Shown here: one piece after another, positions 10,641 through 18,374 of the stretch
Layout of the letters: each line of letters starts with the position of its first letter
Position numbering within the stretch: the stretch's first letter is position 1
NCBI RefSeq assembly: GCF_002286785.1
Contig: NZ_MUJY01000062.1
Span: 42,501-106,500, forward strand
Direction of reading: 5' to 3'
Source: Pseudomonas sp. PIC25
GTDB taxonomy: Bacteria > Pseudomonadota > Gammaproteobacteria > Pseudomonadales > Pseudomonadaceae
DNA: 64,000 nucleotides
Notes under the pieces: model-generated
Told to the model about the DNA's origin: nothing
What the model saw: only the letters and a program-made list of their open reading frames with translations
Database searches by the model: none
Program-made: the position numbers and the translations under genes

Positions 10641-12122
10641 ATGGGCGACTGGATGCGCGACATTTCGCTGAAGTACAAGTTCTGGGCCGTCAACGCAGTA
10701 GCGTTCGTCACTACCCTGCTGCTGGTGCTCTACGCCATGCAGCTCGAACACCTCGCCCGGGTCGCCGATGCCCAGGCCACCGCGCAGGAGCGGGCCCGCC
10801 TGCTAGCGGCCTGGCCGACCGGGCAGCCCCTGCCCAGCGATGCGAACCTACTGCGCTTCGCCAACGGCGAGCCCCCGAAACTCACCAACGGTGCCGGCAA
10901 CGCCCTGAGCCGCGCCCGCGGCTGGGTCGAACTGGAGCATGACGGCCTGTTCGGCAGCGATCCGTTGATCGGCGCCCAGGTGGTCGAGCTACCCGATGGA
11001 CAGCGCCTGGCCGTGCTGGCGCACGCCCCGAGCCTGATCCAAGTATTCGCCAAACGCGCCTTCAGCTACGCCGTGGCCGTCGGCATTCTGATGCTGATCC
11101 TGCTCGGCGCCTCCCAATTGCTCATCCGCTTCCTGCTCACCCACCTGAATACCTTGAAGGACGTCATGCTCCATGTGGAGAAGAGTGGCGATCTGTCCGC
11201 CCGCGTGCCACTGGATAGCCGCGACGAAGTCGGCCAGATGGCCAGCGCTTTCAACGCCATGCAGGCCGGTTATCAGCGGGTGGTCGGCACCGTTGCGCAG
11301 GCTGCGATGCGCCTGGACGAGGGCGCCGCGCGCCTGGCGGCAAGCATGAACGATGTCCGCCACGGCATGCTTGGCCAGCAGAGCGAGACCGATCAGGCGG
11401 CCACTGCGATCAATGAGATGTCCGCGACCGTACATCACATTGCCCAGCACACCGCGGATACCCGTGACCAATCGAAGAACGCCGACCAGTTGGCCGGCGC
11501 CGGGCAGCAAGTGGTCGGCCGCGTCGAACAGTCCATTGCCGGGCTCTCCAGCGGCGTACAGCAAACTGCCGAGATGATCCGCAAGCTGGCCGAGGACAGC
11601 CAGAAAATCAGCAGCGTGGTCAGCGTGATCCACGGCATCGCCGAACAGACCAACCTGCTCGCCCTCAACGCCGCCATCGAAGCCGCCCGCGCCGGCGAGA
11701 TGGGCCGCGGCTTCGCCGTGGTGGCCGACGAGGTGCGCAACCTCGCCAAGCGCGTGCAGGACTCCACCGACGAGATCACCAACATGATCGGCGCGCTCCA
11801 GGCCGGCACCCGCGATGCCGTGGAGTTCATGCAGGAAAGCTCGCTCAAGGCCGACGACTGCGTGCAACTGGCCCATGAGGCCGGTGCCGCCCTGACCGCC
11901 ATTGCCGGAGCGGTGGCGCAGATGCGTGAAAGCAACACGCAGATCGCGGTCGCCGCCGAGCAGCAGAGCCAGGTCGCCGAAGAGATGAGCCGCGCCGTGG
12001 TGAGCATCCGCGACGTCACCGAGCAGACCGTGCAGCAGACCGTCGATTCCGCCAGCACCAGCAGCGAACTGGCCTCGCTGGCCGGCGAACTGAGCCGGGC
12101 GATCCGCCAGCTCAAGCTGTAA
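10641..12122 (+). CDS. Methyl-accepting chemotaxis protein
   Basis: The 493-residue receptor has a short cytoplasmic start, a first membrane segment (about residues 13-32), a small periplasmic region of about 100 residues with no recognised ligand-binding fold, a second membrane segment (about 136-158), a HAMP domain (about 160-212) and the signalling domain. The conserved hairpin tip is present as [38 protein letters not shown]. The protein ends in RAIRQLKL without a C-terminal CheR-docking pentapeptide. From memory the order tatD-receptor-next genes fits PA2866-PA2867. The ligand cannot be told from sequence. Confidence 0.93.
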   Translation: MGDWMRDISLKYKFWAVNAVAFVTTLLLVLYAMQLEHLARVADAQATAQERARLLAAWPTGQPLPSDANLLRFANGEPPKLTNGAGNALSRARGWVELEHDGLFGSDPLIGAQVVELPDGQRLAVLAHAPSLIQVFAKRAFSYAVAVGILMLILLGASQLLIRFLLTHLNTLKDVMLHVEKSGDLSARVPLDSRDEVGQMASAFNAMQAGYQRVVGTVAQAAMRLDEGAARLAASMNDVRHGMLGQQSETDQAATAINEMSATVHHIAQHTADTRDQSKNADQLAGAGQQVVGRVEQSIAGLSSGVQQTAEMIRKLAEDSQKISSVVSVIHGIAEQTNLLALNAAIEAARAGEMGRGFAVVADEVRNLAKRVQDSTDEITNMIGALQAGTRDAVEFMQESSLKADDCVQLAHEAGAALTAIAGAVAQMRESNTQIAVAAEQQSQVAEEMSRAVVSIRDVTEQTVQQTVDSASTSSELASLAGELSRAIRQLKL

Positions 12123-12156
12123 CGTCTTCTATACCGTCCATAGGCAGGAACGATTC

Positions 12157-12176
12157 GCCGGCCTCAAGAGGCCGGC
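12157..12176. terminator. Hairpin after the chemoreceptor gene
   Basis: A perfect stem GCCGGCCT / AGGCCGGC with a CAAG loop sits 35 bases after the receptor stop codon. There is no T-run after it, so termination is possible but not assured. Confidence 0.4.
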
Positions 12177-12211
12177 CTAGACTTCCAGCAAATCTTTCGA
12201 GGATTTGCAGC

Positions 12212-12574
12212 ATGGCCGTCAAGCGTCACCCCCACCCGCTCAACTGGCAATGGCGCGGCTACGCCGCCAACCACCGACACCCGACCAACCTGGTCCTGCA
12301 CCTGATCGCCGTGCCGTTGTTCATCCTTTCCACCTTGCTGTTGCTCACCGCGCTGTTCCAGCTGCGCCTGTTGCCCTTGCTGCTCGGGGTGATCGGCCTG
12401 TTCGCGGCACTCGCCCTGCAGCAGCATGGCCATCGCCTCGAAGAACATGCGCCGGAACCTTTTCTCGATCGGCAGGATGCCGTCGAGCGCCTGCTGATGG
12501 AGCAGTTCGTCACTTTCCCCCGCTTCCTGCTCAGCGGAGGCTGGTGGCGGTCCTGGAAGAACCGCCGGCGCTGA
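12212..12574 (+). CDS. Small membrane protein, DUF962/Mpo1-like
   Basis: A 120-residue protein with two closely spaced hydrophobic segments (about residues 27-48 and 52-70). It has HPTNLVLHLIAVPLFILST before the first and an HRLEEHAPEPF stretch after the second. The N/H/GVPL-like arrangement recalls the DUF962 (Mpo1-like) family, whose yeast member is an Fe2+-dependent dioxygenase of 2-hydroxy fatty acids; conserved His residues are visible here (NHRHP, NLVLH, QHGHR, EEHAP). Assignment to that family is by eye only. It follows the chemoreceptor gene at 89 bases and is convergent with the thioesterase. Confidence 0.7.
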   Translation: MAVKRHPHPLNWQWRGYAANHRHPTNLVLHLIAVPLFILSTLLLLTALFQLRLLPLLLGVIGLFAALALQQHGHRLEEHAPEPFLDRQDAVERLLMEQFVTFPRFLLSGGWWRSWKNRRR

Positions 12575-12581
12575 ACGCCGG

Positions 12582-13376
12582 TCAGCCGAACACAGTCACC
12601 GTCTGCCGGCTGATCGCCACCAGTTCGCCGGCCGGGCTCCACAGGGCGGCAGCGATGTGACCATAGCCATCGCGGGCATGCTCGATCTCGGCCTGATACA
12701 GGCACCAGTCCAGCGTGCTCAGGTCGGGCGTCGGCTGGACGAACTCGATGGTCCAGGTCAGCGAGCTGCCGGGGGCCGGCGTCTTCAGGTGCGGCAATAC
12801 GGCTGGCGGCCAGGCATCCACCAAGGCCAGCAGGTGGGACTCATCGACCCGCTCCTCCTGCGCATCGCGCAAGCGCACCCAGCCGCCCATCCGGCGGGAC
12901 GGCGTGTTGCTGAACGGCAAACCGCCCACGCCCCAACGCATCGCCAGGAAGCGGGTGAATTCCGGCAGCACGCCTTTGACGAAGGGCAGCTCCTGGCATT
13001 CATCCACCGGCTTCATGGGCGGCGGTGCCTCACTCGACACGGCGACCTCCGACGCGCGGGACGCACCGAAGCTCCCCTGCACCAGTGTGACCACCTGACC
13101 ATCCTGGACCGCCCGGCCCAGTACCTGGCTGACGGCCTTCCCCTCGCGCAGCACTTCCGCCTCCAATCTGACCGGCACATCGCAGGTCAAGGGACCGACG
13201 AAGGTGATGGCCAACGAGCGGACCGGGCGTCCCTCGGGCACCTGCGCACGCATGGCCTCATAGACCAGCGCGGCGGCCATTCCGCCGAACGCCGCACGCC
13301 CCTGCCCCCACAGGCCCGGCACCACCACCGCTTTGGGGTTGGCACGCGCCGCCTGGATCATTTCGGAAAATGTCAT
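12582..13376 (-). CDS. Acyl-CoA thioesterase-like protein, double hotdog (TesB/4HBT_3 type)
   Basis: The 264-residue protein has two hotdog-like halves. The first contains GLWGQGRAAFGGMAAALVYEAM and AITFVGPLTCD; the second contains SLTWTIEFVQP, ending in the typical WSPAGELVAISRQTVTV. This layout matches TesB-like acyl-CoA thioesterase proteins, in which the first half holds the Gly-Gly turn over the CoA and the second completes the fold. It would hydrolyse acyl-CoA, chain length unknown. The ATG follows a strong GGGGAGG site. It stands alone, convergent with the small membrane gene. Confidence 0.85.
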   Translation of the reverse strand: MTFSEMIQAARANPKAVVVPGLWGQGRAAFGGMAAALVYEAMRAQVPEGRPVRSLAITFVGPLTCDVPVRLEAEVLREGKAVSQVLGRAVQDGQVVTLVQGSFGASRASEVAVSSEAPPPMKPVDECQELPFVKGVLPEFTRFLAMRWGVGGLPFSNTPSRRMGGWVRLRDAQEERVDESHLLALVDAWPPAVLPHLKTPAPGSSLTWTIEFVQPTPDLSTLDWCLYQAEIEHARDGYGHIAAALWSPAGELVAISRQTVTVFG

Positions 13377-13490
13377 ACCTACCTCCCCAATGATTGGGTT
13401 CGATCTTAGGGGATCGGTTATCTACGACGGTAGAGCCAGAAGAGGCCGATTCAGCCAAAGGCAGAGGGAAAAAGACAGGAATGACGGCCG

Positions 13491-14258
13491 TCAGTGTTTG
13501 GGGAAATGCTCCAGCAGCCACTCCAGGGCCTGGTCCGCACGCTGCTCGGCCTCGGACAGCTCCGCCCGCCAAGCGCCGGCCAAGGGCTGAAGATCGGGCT
13601 CCGCCTCGGCACGTGCCAGCCACTGGAGCCGGTCATGCCAGTCTCCCAGGGCGGACTGGGCGGCCTTGAGCCGCGCGGGCTCATCGCTGCCGACCGGGAC
13701 CAGTTCCGGGTACGCATCGAAGCCATAGCGCACACGCTTGATCAACAGGCGCAGCCGATGGCGGTCATGGGCAGGATCCCGCAGGGCACGGGCCAATTGT
13801 CGTCGCTGCTTGACGAGACGCTTGCGCACGCGTTTGCGCAGGCCGCTCAAGGCCCCGCTGTACTGTGCCTGACGCCAGAGCGCCGGCCAGGCATCGAGAT
13901 GACGAAACAATCGCTCCAAGGCGGAAGACGCGAGCAAATGTTCATAACCGGCTTCGAGTCGGGCCAAGCGCACGGCCTCCGCATCACTCAGGCCTTTCTC
14001 CCGCAGCTCCGGCAGCAGTACCTCGAGGTCACGCAGCGGCCCGCTCAACTCGCCGACGGCCCCGGCAGCCGCGCGCAAGGGCTCGACACCCGGCAGGTCG
14101 CGCAACGGCCGCAGCAGGCTGCGCAACCTGCGCAAGGCGATGCGCAGATCGTGCAATGCCTCGGCATCGGTGCGTGCCGCCAAGCGCGCCTGGCTGGCTC
14201 GCAGTTGCACTTCCAGCGTCAGCACCTGGGCAATCAGCGCATCGATGAAACGGCTCAT
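13491..14258 (-). CDS. CHAD-domain protein
   Basis: The 255-residue protein consists of one CHAD domain, an all-helical bundle with conserved basic residues: EALHDLRIALRRLRSLLRPLR near residue 35, SGLRKRVRKRLVKQRRQL in the middle, and HDRHRLRLLIKRVRYGFDAY with the second conserved His. CHAD domains bind polyphosphate through these basic faces. There is no attached CYTH (triphosphatase) domain and none nearby. I chose ATG at 14258 (MSRFIDALIAQ) because upstream in-frame residues look non-conserved and Arg-rich. Function beyond polyphosphate binding is unknown. Confidence 0.85.
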   Translation of the reverse strand: MSRFIDALIAQVLTLEVQLRASQARLAARTDAEALHDLRIALRRLRSLLRPLRDLPGVEPLRAAAGAVGELSGPLRDLEVLLPELREKGLSDAEAVRLARLEAGYEHLLASSALERLFRHLDAWPALWRQAQYSGALSGLRKRVRKRLVKQRRQLARALRDPAHDRHRLRLLIKRVRYGFDAYPELVPVGSDEPARLKAAQSALGDWHDRLQWLARAEAEPDLQPLAGAWRAELSEAEQRADQALEWLLEHFPKH

Positions 14259-14344
14259 CCTGCCATGCTCCCGACTTCGTCTCGACCGCAATGACCATAA
14301 GCCTAGACGGCCGCCGCTTCGCCGCACAGTGGCCGAAAGTCGCA

Positions 14345-16339
14345 TCAATCGGCGCGCGTGAGACGCCAGGGCAAATCTCGGCGCACGCGTGCCAGAGCCT
14401 GTCGTAAGGTCGCTGGCGAAGCCTTCTGCCCGCCATAGCGCTGCGCTTCGTATATCTGGACGAACCCCTGGATCGCCTCCGCCTGCGCCGGCAGCGCCAG
14501 AGACGCGCGTTCGGCGAAGGCACGCGGCCCCTCTCCGGTCCGCCGACGCAGGCCGTGGCGGGCCAGCAGGCGCTCGAAGCGAAGGAACAGGCGCTGCTGG
14601 GGATCGCGCTCACGGCGCCAGGGTTTGAACAACAGCAGCGCCAGCAGGCTCAGCATCAACCCACCGCCACCGACCAGGACCACCGCCAGGACACCGTTAT
14701 CAATGCGGCCGAACCAACGCTGCAACACCTCCAACTGCTGATCTCCCTGGTAACCCAGTACCCAGCGCTGCCAGCCGTAATTGACGCGATCCCAGGTCAG
14801 GCGCAGTTGGTTGATCCAGCCGATGTTGCGGTAGCGCAGCGGCGAGAACGGCGAGCTGGCGAGAAAGCTCTGTTCCTCAGCCACCGCCTGTTCGAGGCCC
14901 TGTTCGATCCGTTCGGGAGCGACTTGGAATGTCGGGTCGGCGCTGACCCAGCCCTTCCCCGGCCGCCAGTACTCGACCCAGGCATGGGCATCGAACTGGT
15001 GTACCGAGAGGTAACGACCAGACGGGTTGTACTCACCGCCCTGATAGCCGGCGACCACCCGCGCGGGAATGCCGGCGACACGCAGGGCGAAGGTCATGGC
15101 GCCGGCGTAGTGCGCACAGAACCCCCGCCGAGTGTCGAACAGGAATTCGTCTATCCCGTCGGCGCCGGCCAGCGGCGGTTTCAGGGTATAGACGTAAGGC
15201 TCGCGGTTGAAATGCGTCAGCAGTGCCTGCGCCAACTCGTCAGGCTGGGGATACTGCCGCTTCAGGGCCTCGGCCCATTCGCGCGTGCGCGGGTTGCCCG
15301 TTTCCGGCAGTTGCAGGGCCCGGCGCAATTGTCCGCCCGCTAGCTGCGGTTCGCGCAATGCCTGCGGCCAGGAAACCACCCGGTAGAGCAGCGAACGGTC
15401 CACCGGGCGGTAATACTCCAGGCGGAAGTCGTTCATCATTCGTGCCCGGTCCAGCGAGGTCTCGCCGATATCCAGACTGAACAACCAGGGCCGCTGGCTG
15501 GGCTCCATGACGACGCTGTACTGCAACGGCGTCCCTCGCCGTTCCCAGCGCGGGGGGATCGGCATGTGTGCGGCAGGCGACTGCGACCAGCGGCGGCCAT
15601 CGAAGTGTTCCAGGGTCAGAGCGCGCCAATAAAGCTGCTGGCGCGGCGGCGGCTCGCCGTCGAAACTGGCTCGGAACGCCAGGGCACCGGACTGGCTCAG
15701 CTCGGCGATATCGCCCGGTGCCATGCTGTCGGAAAGACCGGTCACGCCCTGGTCGCCTGGTTGCGGCAAGGTCCACAGCGGCCCCAGGCGGGGAAAGAAG
15801 ACGAATAGCAGCAGCATCAACGGCAGCGCTTGCAGCAGCATTCCGCCGGCCAGGCGCAGGGTCGGCCAGGGCCGCTCGGCGAAGCGCGTCTGTTGCAGGC
15901 CGATCAGCGCCGCCAGCAAGGCGGTCACCGGCAGCAGGCTGTACAGTGCGCTGACGATGCCGTCGTCGAACAGATACGCCGTGACCACGGCGAAGAAGCC
16001 GAGGAAGATCAGCACCAGCGCATCGCGGCGGCTGCACATCTCCAGCAGTTTGAGAATGAACGCGGCAATCAGCAGGACGCTGCCGGCTTCCAACCCGATC
16101 AGGCTGCCGCGGGAAAGAAACACGCCGAAACCCGTGCCGAGCAACAGGCCGAGCTTGACCCAGGCGTTGGGATAGCGCGCCCGCATCAGGAACACCTGGA
16201 TACGCCAGCCTGCGCAACCGAGCCAGAGGAAGACGATCCACAGCGGCAGGTGGATCAGATGCGGCAGGATCACCAGTACCTGGGCCACCAGCAACCAGGT
16301 CAGACTGATCCGCGGAATCGCCTCCGGTGTCCGGCTCAT
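14345..16339 (-). CDS. tgpA: Membrane transglutaminase-like protein TgpA
   Basis: The 664-residue protein has about five membrane segments in the first 190 residues, a periplasmic transglutaminase core, another membrane segment (about 550-575) and a cytoplasmic DUF4129-type tail. The catalytic Cys is in DTRRGFCAHYAGAMTFALR, the His in SVHQFDAHAWVEYW and the Asp in GWVSADPT. TgpA is reported essential in P. aeruginosa (PA2873). The ATG at 16339 overlaps the stop of the DUF58 gene (ATGA), so it is the last gene of a moxR-DUF58-tgpA operon. The substrate is not established. Confidence 0.93.
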   Translation of the reverse strand: MSRTPEAIPRISLTWLLVAQVLVILPHLIHLPLWIVFLWLGCAGWRIQVFLMRARYPNAWVKLGLLLGTGFGVFLSRGSLIGLEAGSVLLIAAFILKLLEMCSRRDALVLIFLGFFAVVTAYLFDDGIVSALYSLLPVTALLAALIGLQQTRFAERPWPTLRLAGGMLLQALPLMLLLFVFFPRLGPLWTLPQPGDQGVTGLSDSMAPGDIAELSQSGALAFRASFDGEPPPRQQLYWRALTLEHFDGRRWSQSPAAHMPIPPRWERRGTPLQYSVVMEPSQRPWLFSLDIGETSLDRARMMNDFRLEYYRPVDRSLLYRVVSWPQALREPQLAGGQLRRALQLPETGNPRTREWAEALKRQYPQPDELAQALLTHFNREPYVYTLKPPLAGADGIDEFLFDTRRGFCAHYAGAMTFALRVAGIPARVVAGYQGGEYNPSGRYLSVHQFDAHAWVEYWRPGKGWVSADPTFQVAPERIEQGLEQAVAEEQSFLASSPFSPLRYRNIGWINQLRLTWDRVNYGWQRWVLGYQGDQQLEVLQRWFGRIDNGVLAVVLVGGGGLMLSLLALLLFKPWRRERDPQQRLFLRFERLLARHGLRRRTGEGPRAFAERASLALPAQAEAIQGFVQIYEAQRYGGQKASPATLRQALARVRRDLPWRLTRAD

Positions 16340-17295
16340 CGCGGCCCTCCGTACAGCGCCAATGCCCGCAGACAAGCCTCACGGTGCGCCTCGCCGTTGT
16401 CCAACGGCAGGAACTGATCCGGCAAGCGCAAGGCGAAAGGTTGCAGGCGCTCGGAGAATTGCAGCACCCAATGACAGAGCAACGACAGCCGATGCTCCGG
16501 GTCGCCTTCCAGCGCGTCGAAATCCAGGCACAAGTCACGTCCTGCCAGGGCGGCGAAGTCCTTCACCAACAGTCCGTGCCCCCGGGAGAAAGCCTTCCAG
16601 TGCAAACGGCGCTTGGAGTCGCCGGGCTGGTAAGGCTTGAGCCCCTGGTAGTCATCGGCACCCGGCCCTTGGGCGCGACGCCCCTCGTCGTCCTCATTCT
16701 CCTGCGCACCGACCGACAAAGGCAGGTCGCCCTCCAGCGGACGCGGATAAACCAGCAACGCCTGGTCCAGGTCCACCCAGCTCCAAGCCACCAGGATGCC
16801 CAGCGGAAAGCGGCTCTCGATCCGCAGCCGACCGGGCCTCAACCAGCCACGCCGCAGCGCCGGCTGGCTCAGCTCGCATTCGCTGAGCCCCTGCGCGGGC
16901 ACATCCAGCGCCTGCAACGTCGCCGGCGGCCAGCCCAGGGCGATGGCCTGGTGCGCCCGCCCGGCGCTTTCCAGACGCACCCGGAAACGCGCCTGCTCGC
17001 CGACGAACACCGCGCCCCCGCCCCCTGCCCTGATAATCAGGCCAGCGAGATTGCGGTAAGTATGCAAGATGGCGACGATGAACAACGAACCCAACAGGAA
17101 TGTCAGCGCATAGGCGAGGCTGTTCTGGTAGTTGATCGCGGCCAGCAGCATCAGCAGCAGCGCGATGCCGAACGCCAGCCCGACCCGGGTGGGAATGATG
17201 AAGATGCGTCGCTGATTCAAGCGAACGCTGGCGGCCGCCGGGATGCGCCGGTCCAGCCAGCGGTTCCAGCGCGCCCTAAGGGGCTTGGCGGCCAT
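16336..17295 (-). CDS. DUF58-domain membrane protein, partner of MoxR ATPase
   Basis: The 319-residue protein has two membrane segments (about residues 37-55 and 58-77) and, in the second half, the DUF58 signature QGLKPYQPGDSKRRLHWKAFSRGHGLLVKDFAA followed by LCLDFDALEGDPEHRLSLLCHWV, a von Willebrand A-like fold. Such proteins are usual partners of MoxR ATPases. The start at 17295 overlaps the moxR stop by one base (TGATG) and its own stop overlaps tgpA, showing tight coupling of the three genes. A role in assembly or activation of an envelope complex is inferred from the family. Confidence 0.9.
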   Translation of the reverse strand: MAAKPLRARWNRWLDRRIPAAASVRLNQRRIFIIPTRVGLAFGIALLLMLLAAINYQNSLAYALTFLLGSLFIVAILHTYRNLAGLIIRAGGGGAVFVGEQARFRVRLESAGRAHQAIALGWPPATLQALDVPAQGLSECELSQPALRRGWLRPGRLRIESRFPLGILVAWSWVDLDQALLVYPRPLEGDLPLSVGAQENEDDEGRRAQGPGADDYQGLKPYQPGDSKRRLHWKAFSRGHGLLVKDFAALAGRDLCLDFDALEGDPEHRLSLLCHWVLQFSERLQPFALRLPDQFLPLDNGEAHREACLRALALYGGPR

Positions 17296-18212
17296 CAGAC
17301 CGCCGCCACCTCTGTGAGCAGCCACTGCACCAGCGCGCCGCCACCGTGGCCAGTGGGGTCGGCGCGCTCGCGCAGGCGGTGCCCGACCACCGACGGCAGG
17401 ACCGCCTGGACATCCTCGGGAATCACATAATCGCGCCCGGCGAGAAAGGCCCAGGCCCGCGCCGCAGCGAGCAACGCCAGGCTGGCCCGTGGCGACAGGC
17501 CCCAGGCGAACTGCGGTTGGCTGCGGGTCGCCTCGACCAACCGCAGCACGTAATCCACCAGCGCATCGCTGGCCCGCACCCGGGTGACCTCCTGCTGAAT
17601 GGCCGCCAGTTCGGCATGATCCAGCACTGCATCCAGGCGCGGCAGGATTTCCCGGCGCGATTCGCCGAGCAGCAGCGCCTTCTCCGCCGCCTTGGCCGGA
17701 TAGCCGAGCGACAGGCGCATGAGGAAGCGGTCGAGCTGGGATTCCGGCAGAGCGAAGGTGCCGCCCTGGCTGACCGGGTTCTGCGTGGCGATGACGAAGA
17801 ACGGCTCCGGCAGCGGCCGGGTCGCGCCCTCGATGGTCACTTGCCCCTCTTCCATTGCTTCCAGCAACGCGCTCTGGCTCTTCGGTGTGGCCCGGTTGAT
17901 TTCGTCCGCCAGCACCAGCTCGGCGAAGATCGGTCCTGGATGGAAGACGAACTGGCCAGTGTCCTTGTCGAACACCGAGGTGCCAAGGATATCGCCGGGC
18001 AGCAGGTCGGAGGTGAACTGGATGCGCTGGAAGCTCAGCCCCATCACCCTGGCCAGGGCATGGCTCAGGGTGGTCTTGCCCATGCCCGGCAGGTCCTCGA
18101 TCAACAGGTGCCCCCGGGCCAGCAGGCAGGTCAGCGCCAATCGCACCTGGGCCTCCTTGCCGAGCAATACCTGATTCACCGCCTGCAGGCAGGCCTCAAG
18201 TTTCGTGCGCAT
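17295..18212 (-). CDS. MoxR-family AAA+ ATPase
   Basis: The 305-residue ATPase has Walker A DLPGMGKTTLSHALA, Walker B VLADEINRATPKSQSALLEAMEE, sensor 1 FFVIATQNPVSQGG and a C-terminal helical lid with GLSPRASLALLAAARAWA. MoxR ATPases act as chaperone-like motors that mature protein complexes, usually with a DUF58/VWA partner, which here is the next gene in the operon. It is the first gene of moxR-DUF58-tgpA and reads away from the P-type ATPase gene, with 162 bases between their starts. Confidence 0.94.
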   Translation of the reverse strand: MRTKLEACLQAVNQVLLGKEAQVRLALTCLLARGHLLIEDLPGMGKTTLSHALARVMGLSFQRIQFTSDLLPGDILGTSVFDKDTGQFVFHPGPIFAELVLADEINRATPKSQSALLEAMEEGQVTIEGATRPLPEPFFVIATQNPVSQGGTFALPESQLDRFLMRLSLGYPAKAAEKALLLGESRREILPRLDAVLDHAELAAIQQEVTRVRASDALVDYVLRLVEATRSQPQFAWGLSPRASLALLAAARAWAFLAGRDYVIPEDVQAVLPSVVGHRLRERADPTGHGGGALVQWLLTEVAAV

Positions 18213-18374
18213 GCCACTCTCCTCTGTCAGGCGAACGATCCTACTGGTGCATATGACCGCCGCAAAGCCTCTGCAATCTTTGCTGACGAAAGTTGTGAAG
18301 CCGTTTGATCCAGGCCAATACCCGGTTCGGACCGTCCTTCTAGGCTGGAGTCGTATTCATCACCGGAGGACGCC